Part shown: in pieces, positions 21,354-23,928 of the stretch | How the letters are laid out: each line of letters begins with the position of its first letter | Position numbering within the stretch: position 1 is the stretch's first letter | Source of the DNA: SKKY01 sp964622305 | Lineage (GTDB): Bacteria > Bacillota > Peptococcia > Peptococcales > SKKY01 | DNA: 23,928 bases | Direction of reading: 5' to 3' | NCBI GenBank assembly: GCA_964622305.1 | Contig: CAZUPR010000020.1 | Span: forward strand, 1-23,928 | Notes under the pieces: model-generated | Databases searched by the model: none | Told to the model about the DNA's origin: nothing | What the model saw: only the letters and a program-made list of their open reading frames with translations | Translations under genes and position numbers: made by a program

Positions 21354-22505
21354 TTGAAAAATGAGAAGTTATTATTGATCCCAGGGCCAACCATGGTTCC
21401 AGAGGAGGTCCTTAAGGCCATGAGTTCTCAGGCAGTGGGGCACAGAACATCATTTTTTGATAATGTTATCAAAGAAGTTAGTGAGAAGTTAAAAAAGGTT
21501 TTCAAAACAGAGAGGGATGTTTATATCCTTACTTCATCCGGCAGCGGAGCCATGGAGGCAGCTGTTGCCAACTTTATTAACGATGGTGATAAAAGTTTAA
21601 TTCTCATTAATGGTAAATTTGGAGAAAGATTTTCCACACTAAATAAAATTTACGGGGCTGATTATGAAGAAATAATTTATCCCCTTGGCCAGCCAGCCCA
21701 GGCTGAGGATGTCAGGAATTTTCTGGAGGCCAACCCGGATACCAAGGCTGTTTTTATGCAGCAAAACGAAACTTCTTCAGGAATCTTAAATGATGTCAGG
21801 GCTATAGCTCAAGTGGTAAAAGATTATAAGGCCCTTTTAGTTGTTGATTCTATCTCGGGCTTGGGGGTTACTGACCTGCAAATGGATGCCTGGGGCGTGG
21901 ACGTGGTAGTTGCGGGTTCACAAAAAGCCTTTATGTTGCCGCCAGGCCTGGCTTTTATAGCTATAAGCCAAAAGGCAGAAGAGAAAGTCTTATCCTGCGG
22001 TAATAAAAGATTTTATTTCTGTCTCAAGGCAGCCAAGAAAAATCTTGAACAGTTTACAACTCCCTATACTCCCGCCACTTCTTTAATCCTGGGCCTTGAT
22101 AAGAGTCTGGATATCATTTTAGACTTTGGCATAGAAGAAAACTACGCCAAGCAGGAGAGGTACAATCAGATGCTGAGGGCAGCCTTTAAAGAAATGGGCC
22201 TAAAATTTCTGGTTGAAGACGAGAGATTTGCCTCCAGGGCGGTAACTGCTGTTTATTTGCCTGAAGAGGTTAAGTGGTCTGGCTTCCAAAAACTCCTGGA
22301 TGAAAAATACAATGTATTGGTAGCAGGTGGCCAGGATGAGCTAAAGGGTAAAATTTTCAGAGTGGGAACCATTGGTTATCTGAGCGATCTTGATATTTTA
22401 TCTGGAATTGCTGCAGTAGAGATGGCTTTGTTTGAGTCAGGTTATGAATTTAAATTAGGTTCTGGAGTAAGTAAAGCACAAAAAATAATCATTGAAGGAA
22501 GGTAA
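21354..22505 (+). CDS. Class V aminotransferase, likely in serine metabolism
   Basis: PLP-dependent aminotransferase of the alanine-glyoxylate/serine-pyruvate/phosphoserine group (fold type I). In the 383-residue product the N-terminal LLLIPGPTMVPEEV, SSGSGAMEAA (61-70), the PLP-nitrogen Asp165 in VVDSISGLG, and the Schiff-base Lys191 in AGSQKAFMLPPG are visible. The start is TTG 21354, with GGAAGGAG (21338-21344) 9 nt upstream. A longer frame reaches 21264 but would translate the T-box, so it is rejected. It lies under a serine T-box and 3 bp before serS. The context points to making or interconverting serine, perhaps as phosphoserine aminotransferase acting with a SerA encoded elsewhere. 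The substrate is inference. Confidence 0.88.
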   Translation: MKNEKLLLIPGPTMVPEEVLKAMSSQAVGHRTSFFDNVIKEVSEKLKKVFKTERDVYILTSSGSGAMEAAVANFINDGDKSLILINGKFGERFSTLNKIYGADYEEIIYPLGQPAQAEDVRNFLEANPDTKAVFMQQNETSSGILNDVRAIAQVVKDYKALLVVDSISGLGVTDLQMDAWGVDVVVAGSQKAFMLPPGLAFIAISQKAEEKVLSCGNKRFYFCLKAAKKNLEQFTTPYTPATSLILGLDKSLDIILDFGIEENYAKQERYNQMLRAAFKEMGLKFLVEDERFASRAVTAVYLPEEVKWSGFQKLLDEKYNVLVAGGQDELKGKIFRVGTIGYLSDLDILSGIAAVEMALFESGYEFKLGSGVSKAQKIIIEGR

Positions 22506-22508
22506 AAA

Positions 22509-23777
22509 ATGTTAGATTTAAAATTTATCAGAGAAAATACAGACAGGGTAAAAGAAGGCCTGAAAAAGAGGGGTCTGGAAGTTGATGTGGATAAAGTACT
22601 TGGGCTTGATGAGGAGAGAAGAAAAATTTTAACCCAGGTGGAAGAAAAAAAGAATCAAAGAAACACTTTTTCAAAAGAGATTGGCCTGCTTAAAAGAGAA
22701 GGAAAAGATGCCTCAGAAGTAATGGCCAAGGTAGAAAATTTGGGTGACAGTATAAAAGACCTTGATGCCAGTCTCAAGGACGTAGATACTCAACTTGATG
22801 CACTTTTATATATGATTCCCAATATTCCCCATGCAGATGTTCCTATTGGCCTTAGTGAAGATGACTTCAGGCTGGAAAAAACTGTTGGCCAGCCAAAAAA
22901 CTTTTCCTTTGAAGTTAAAGCTCACTGGGATTTGGGTGAAGATTTGGGCCTTTTAGATTTTGAGAGAGCTACCAAGGTAACGGGAGCCAGGTTTACCTTT
23001 TATCGCGGACTTGCAGCCCGCCTTGAAAGAGCCCTGATTAACTTTATGCTCAACTCCCACATTAATACAGAATATGAAGAGCTTCTGCCACCTTTTATGG
23101 TTAATGCTGCCAGCATGACTGGAACCGGCCAATTGCCTAAATTTGCTGAAGATATGTTTAAACTTGAAAATACAGACTATTATTTAATTCCTACAGCTGA
23201 AGTGCCTGTAACCAATTATTACAGAAATGAAATTCTTGAGGAAAAAGAGCTGCCACTTTCTCACTGTGCTTACAGCCCTTGTTTCAGAGCAGAAGCAGGT
23301 TCATATGGAAGAGATACCAGAGGTATCATCAGGCAGCACCAGTTCAACAAAGTGGAGCTGGTAAAATTTGCTCATCCTGATAATTCCTATCAAGAGCTGG
23401 AAAAACTTACCAAAAGTGCTGAGTCAATCCTGGAAGCTCTGGAACTTCCCTATAGAAGAATCACCCTTGCTTCTGGAGATTTAGGATTTTCCTCAGCCAA
23501 GACATATGACTTAGAGGTCTGGATGCCTGGAGCAGACCGTTACAGGGAAATTTCTTCCTGCAGTAACTTTGAAGACTTCCAGGCCAGAAGAGCCAATATC
23601 AGGTTTAGGGGATCAGATGGTAAGCTGCGCTTTGTTCACACTTTAAATGGATCTGCCCTGGCTGTTGGCAGAACGACTGCAGCTATTATGGAAAACTATC
23701 AAAATGAAGATGGAAGTATCACTATTCCTAAAGCTTTGGTCCATTATATGGGCGGCTTAGAAAAAATTAGTAAATAA
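22509..23777 (+). CDS. serS: Seryl-tRNA synthetase
   Basis: Class II synthetase charging tRNA-Ser. The 422-residue product has the N-terminal antiparallel coiled-coil arm (about 30-100) that grips the tRNA-Ser variable arm, the serine-binding TAEVP (229-233), motif 2 FRAEAGSYGRDTRG (259-272), and motif 3 NGSALAVGRTTAAIMEN. A GAAGGAAGGT SD overlaps the end of the preceding gene. It is the second gene of the T-box operon and is followed by a tRNA-Ser gene, so its substrate is next door. Confidence 0.98.
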   Translation: MLDLKFIRENTDRVKEGLKKRGLEVDVDKVLGLDEERRKILTQVEEKKNQRNTFSKEIGLLKREGKDASEVMAKVENLGDSIKDLDASLKDVDTQLDALLYMIPNIPHADVPIGLSEDDFRLEKTVGQPKNFSFEVKAHWDLGEDLGLLDFERATKVTGARFTFYRGLAARLERALINFMLNSHINTEYEELLPPFMVNAASMTGTGQLPKFAEDMFKLENTDYYLIPTAEVPVTNYYRNEILEEKELPLSHCAYSPCFRAEAGSYGRDTRGIIRQHQFNKVELVKFAHPDNSYQELEKLTKSAESILEALELPYRRITLASGDLGFSSAKTYDLEVWMPGADRYREISSCSNFEDFQARRANIRFRGSDGKLRFVHTLNGSALAVGRTTAAIMENYQNEDGSITIPKALVHYMGGLEKISK

Positions 23778-23791
23778 ATTGCCAGTTCAGA

Positions 23792-23820
23792 TTGACAGTT
23801 TAAGATATTTTTGTTAGTAT
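23792..23820 (+). promoter_or_regulatory. Promoter of tRNA-Ser
   Basis: Perfect TTGACA (23792-23797), 17-bp spacer, TAGTAT (23815-23820). It lies 15 bp after the serS stop and makes the tRNA independent of the T-box transcript. The start would fall near 23827. Confidence 0.75.
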
Positions 23821-23823
23821 TAC

Positions 23824-23851
23824 TAATGGTTTTATTTAAATAAAACCATTA
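23824..23851. repeat. 28-bp perfect palindrome before tRNA-Ser
   Basis: TAATGGTTTTATTT (23824-23837) is followed without a loop by its exact reverse complement. The palindrome starts 4 bp after the -10 and ends one base before the mature tRNA 5' end. It has no T-tract, so it is not a canonical terminator for serS. Confidence 0.85.
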
Positions 23852-23852
23852 T

Positions 23853-23928
23853 GGAGAGGTGTCCGAGCGGTTGAAGGAGGCGGTCTTGAAAACCGTTGAA
23901 CTCTTGCGGGTTCCGTGGGTTCGAATCC
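23853..23928 (+). tRNA. tRNA-Ser (anticodon TGA), 3' end cut by window
   Basis: Acceptor 5' strand GGAGAGG and a D-arm around CCGAGCGGTTGAAGG are visible. The anticodon stem GCGGT/ACCGT carries the loop CTTGAAA, with anticodon TGA at 23887-23889. A long variable arm GAACTC-TTGC-GGGTTC (class II, typical of Ser) precedes the T-arm GTGGGTTCGAATCC. The window ends inside the T-stem, so the last T-stem bases, the acceptor 3' strand and CCA are missing. It decodes UCA and UCN by wobble. Confidence 0.95.

Noticed and set aside
2308..22000. Recurrent GQPA-like peptides in bactofilin, aminotransferase and SerS.
   Set aside because: Different codons and contexts; looks coincidental apart from the tandem copy in bactofilin.

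Overview
The window is the chromosomal replication origin region of a low-GC Gram-positive bacterium of the Clostridia/Halanaerobiales type. The placement rests on gene order, strong Shine-Dalgarno (SD) sites, frequent TTG/GTG starts and AT-rich codon use; the exact genus cannot be read from the sequence. Everything left of about 12.6 kb is on the minus strand and everything right of it is on the plus strand, so all genes run away from oriC with the replication forks.

Left arm, read outward from oriC: rpmH, rnpA, yidD, yidC, jag (ribosome, RNase P, membrane insertion), mnmE, mnmG and rsmG (tRNA/rRNA modification), then noc, soj and parB (nucleoid occlusion and chromosome partition). Two exact parS sites follow parB. 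Next come a LytM/M23 envelope peptidase and a bactofilin, a CvpA-like membrane protein, a DUF951 protein, the rpsF-ssb-rpsR operon, and the start of yybS, cut by the window edge.

Centre: oriC is split around dnaA. The rpmH-dnaA gap has two DnaA boxes and divergent promoters. The dnaA-dnaN gap has more DnaA boxes and what reads as a basal unwinding system (box, GC cluster, DnaA-trio repeats). Right arm: dnaA, dnaN, recF, gyrB, gyrA, with recF directly after dnaN and no rlbA/yaaA between them. Then a serine-type T-box leader controls a class V aminotransferase and serS, followed by its own promoter and tRNA-Ser(UGA), which is truncated by the window end.

No CRISPR, transposon or phage is present. 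The main interest is in small DNA sites that join processes. Two exact Noc-binding sites (ATTTCCCGGGAAAT) lie inside genes, in a window that also encodes a Noc with the NBS-type specificity residues. One parS site forms the stem of the parB transcription terminator and abuts the parB stop codon. Three intra-cluster terminators have U-tracts running straight into the next gene's SD. Bactofilin and LytM peptidase genes adjoin parABS.
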